NCBI GenBank assembly: GCA_017642565.1
Contig: JAGCOU010000021.1
Location: forward strand, 1 to 14,753
Direction: 5' to 3'
Length of the DNA: 14,753 nt
Source of the DNA: Alphaproteobacteria bacterium
GTDB lineage: Bacteria; Pseudomonadota; Alphaproteobacteria; Rs-D84
Numbering within the stretch: the first letter of the stretch is position 1; each line of letters opens with the position of its first letter. Position numbers and translations under genes: made by a program. This document shows, piece by piece, positions 12,426 to 14,753 of this stretch. Under the pieces are notes generated by a model, which did no database searches, was not told the origin of the DNA, and saw only the letters and a program-made list of their open reading frames with translations.

Positions 12426-14753
12426 ATGTATAACAGAAAAAAGATTATTTTTCCGTCTATAATCGCGATGTGCGTTGCGTGCCCTGTTTTGGCTATTGAT
12501 ATTGATACATTGGGTAAAATAGATGGCGAAAACGCTATGTGTAATGTAAACAGTGCGCTTGAAAATGATACAGGCGCCAGATTTATTGCGAGATGGACAC
12601 CAAACACATACACTTGTAATCCTGGAACATTTTTGGATCATTTAACCGCAACATGTGTAACATGTACTGCGAATTATATCTGTCCTGGCGGAACCCATAC
12701 TTTTAGCGAAAGTTCTGATATTGGTATTACATCTTGTGAAAGTGCTGCTGGTAACAAATACCCCTATTCTGACGCGGGGAATAGTGATTCGGATATGTGT
12801 TATATGTCTGGTACCGATTCATGTTCAAAAATAAATCCTGTTGATAATGGAAGGCCAACATACGCTACATCTGGTTCTTCGATTCCGTTTAGAAGGTATG
12901 CGTTAAACGAAGGTTATTATGCAACAAATACGATTGGTGCATGTGCGATAACCGCATTGACTTGTGATACAGGCTATACATTAAACCCAACAACAAATGG
13001 TCCATTGGCGAATTATATTGGTCAGGGTTCAAAAATATCAAAAGCCAATACAAAATGGCGCGCCCTTGATGGTAGCACAGATGGCAGCAGCAAAACATCA
13101 GATGGTTTTGGCAATTCAACTGGTATGACAAATGGAACGGTGGCATACGCTTGGAATAACGGAACAAAAATACATTTCCGCGCATCTTGTAACAGCACTC
13201 CTGCGGGTTCAGAGTTTCCCTATTCAACCTTTAATTCTTCGAGCACTGGAGTAAATTGTTGGTGTAATATGGACAGTTATACAATATCTGGATCAACCAC
13301 GTCTGTAACCGATACAAAATGGGTTTTTGCCTCGAAATTCGATAATTCTTCAAATTGCGCATCACAATGTACATCGGCTTGTTATTCCAAATTTCATACA
13401 AAGACTGAATTTGAACAAACGTTATTTGGTACATACGGTCAACAAATGGCGTGTGAGTTAGATTATATTAACTGTGCACCTGGCTATTATTTACCTGCAA
13501 ATGCCACCCAGTGTGTGATTTGCACGATGGGCAATTATTGCGAAGGTGGGTCGTTCCTTATGAACAGTTATGACCAAGGGATTAATGTTTGTTCTACAGA
13601 TGGTACGTATCCTTATTCAGCCGCTGGCGCAACGAGCAGGTACGAATGTTACACAAATGCAACCACAACTTGTGCGGCAAAAAATCCGTATTATTTTGGG
13701 CATGGAACTGCAAATTATGCAACATCTGGTTCCATTAATTGCAAGAGTTATGCGGGTATGGAGTCTGGCCATGGAAACGGGGTTAATAATATCTGTACAC
13801 TAGATTCTATTTCAACTTGTAATATAACATCTTTGTCTTGTGATACTGGATATACCCAAACTGGAACAAATGGCGTATTGGCAAATTATATAAATGAAAA
13901 CACGCCGAATTCCTCCCCTTTTGTACGTTATAGAAACATTGACGATTCGTCTAATCATGGTGACCAAACTGGTTTATCTGTTGGTGATTGGGAAGTAAAA
14001 TGGTTGGATGGAACGACTGTTCGTGGCACCGGCAGTTGTAATACAGATGGTGCGGTCCCTGCATATATAAATGATAACGACGAAGCACTGATTTCTGGCA
14101 CAATGACACCACAAGCATTTATAACAGGCTTTGCCGCGATTGGCACCCAGGAACAGACAGCACGCATCACAGAAATATTGACACAGTATTCGAATGGCAC
14201 AATGCCATTAAGTGAAGTGTATATTCGATCAATAAAAGAGTTTTTTGTTAACCCAACTGCAAATTATAATACATCAAGTAGTGGGCAATATTGTTGGTGC
14301 AAAATGACAAATTATTCTTTGCAGGGTGGTACATCACAATCAACCCCATCTTCGAATTGGGTATTCTTGTATAACGAAGGGTCATCTGCAAACTGTGCGA
14401 GTCATTGCGCAAATATTTGCGCAAACAACATGCGCTACAACGTTATTCGTAACGCTATATTTGGTTCGTTGGGGGCAAATATGGAATGCACGGTTGCTTC
14501 TTACACTTGCGAACCGGGAACTTATTTACCTGCAAATGCTACCCAATGTGTGGCTTGCACAACTGGCAATTATTGCCTTGGTGGAACATTTAATTATTCA
14601 GCCAATGCCCAAGGGCTTACCGCATGTCCAAACACGCATCCAAATTCTGCTGCGGGTGCTGCGTCACAAAATATGTGCTATGTTCAACAGACACGCGAAT
14701 GTGCAACTGCGAACCCTTATAATGGCGGACACGGAACAGCAACTTATAATAAC
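12426..14753 (+). CDS. Very large cysteine-rich secreted protein with CWC and CxPGxYL modules, partial
   Basis: From the ATG at 12426 the frame stays open for 776 codons to the window edge, so the 3' end is missing. GAGAGA lies about ten bases upstream. Residues 1-23 form a signal peptide (KKIIFPSIIAMCVACPVLA). Residues 24-60 form the N-module ending FIARWTPNT, as in the two B-repeat proteins. A large tandem unit follows: CNPGTFL at 64, CAPGYYLPANATQC at 350 and CEPGTYLPANATQC at 695, each leading into C-x2-C and a (N)Y-x-C-x-GG. Between them lie a CDTGYT segment, a KW-(R/L)-x-LDG-like segment and the CWC module (CWC at 278-280 and 623-625). The second unit carries about 60 extra, probably helical residues between Cys538 and the CWC. 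It is a paralogue of the partial gene at 1-444. The many cysteines imply disulfide formation in the periplasm or outside. Function unknown; adhesin or surface-layer role is a guess. Confidence 0.88.
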   Translation, partial: MYNRKKIIFPSIIAMCVACPVLAIDIDTLGKIDGENAMCNVNSALENDTGARFIARWTPNTYTCNPGTFLDHLTATCVTCTANYICPGGTHTFSESSDIGITSCESAAGNKYPYSDAGNSDSDMCYMSGTDSCSKINPVDNGRPTYATSGSSIPFRRYALNEGYYATNTIGACAITALTCDTGYTLNPTTNGPLANYIGQGSKISKANTKWRALDGSTDGSSKTSDGFGNSTGMTNGTVAYAWNNGTKIHFRASCNSTPAGSEFPYSTFNSSSTGVNCWCNMDSYTISGSTTSVTDTKWVFASKFDNSSNCASQCTSACYSKFHTKTEFEQTLFGTYGQQMACELDYINCAPGYYLPANATQCVICTMGNYCEGGSFLMNSYDQGINVCSTDGTYPYSAAGATSRYECYTNATTTCAAKNPYYFGHGTANYATSGSINCKSYAGMESGHGNGVNNICTLDSISTCNITSLSCDTGYTQTGTNGVLANYINENTPNSSPFVRYRNIDDSSNHGDQTGLSVGDWEVKWLDGTTVRGTGSCNTDGAVPAYINDNDEALISGTMTPQAFITGFAAIGTQEQTARITEILTQYSNGTMPLSEVYIRSIKEFFVNPTANYNTSSSGQYCWCKMTNYSLQGGTSQSTPSSNWVFLYNEGSSANCASHCANICANNMRYNVIRNAIFGSLGANMECTVASYTCEPGTYLPANATQCVACTTGNYCLGGTFNYSANAQGLTACPNTHPNSAAGAASQNMCYVQQTRECATANPYNGGHGTATYNN

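Noticed and set aside
12273..12641. Minus-strand frames opposite the start of the large secreted gene
   Set aside because: They are shadows of the promoter and coding region of the gene at 12426, which has a signal peptide and family-wide similarity.

Overview
The window suggests a low-GC, anaerobic, Gram-negative bacterium. Evidence: class III (oxygen-sensitive) ribonucleotide reductase genes, a pyruvate phosphate dikinase, an MsbA-like exporter, and several secreted proteins with near-identical signal peptides followed by InlB/Listeria-Bacteroides-type B repeats. From memory this combination resembles uncultured gut Alphaproteobacteria. Frequent GANTC (CcrM-type) sites in the intergenic DNA fit that, but the sequence does not prove the taxonomy.

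Layout. 1-444: 3' end of a + strand cysteine-rich secreted protein gene, then back-to-back terminators. 557-3558 (minus strand): an anaerobic dNTP-synthesis operon in the order nrdD, a separate 58-aa glycyl-radical peptide gene, then nrdG. It starts from a promoter carrying a pair of inverted NrdR boxes (3584-3632). 3636-4127: a gene-free, AT-rich stretch with strong RNA-like structure: a three-stem inverted-repeat element (3693-3770) and, on the minus strand, a promoter - interleaved inverted repeat (pseudoknot topology) - terminator unit (3904-4074) that looks like a small RNA. 4128-4349: a small DUF378 membrane protein. 4490-5461 and 5730-7394: two secreted B-repeat paralogues. 7534-10194: ppdK, monocistronic. 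10374-12194 (+): an MsbA-type ABC transporter, divergent from ppdK. 12426-14753 (+): a very large cysteine-rich secreted protein gene with no stop before the window ends.

How the genes fit together. NrdD, the 58-aa peptide and NrdG together should make one functional anaerobic ribonucleotide reductase. The large subunit stops just after its zinc-site cysteines, and the small peptide supplies the conserved glycyl-radical Gly-Tyr motif that normally ends the same polypeptide. The four secreted proteins form one modular family. The three visible N-termini share a signal peptide plus a short C...W module. The three visible C-termini share a terminal half B-repeat. The middles are either B repeats or a cysteine-rich 'CWC' module with a C-x-P-G-x-[YF]-L motif. 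The best candidates for something undescribed are the split NrdD, the structured intergenic RNA candidates, and the end-capped modular secretome with its CWC domain.
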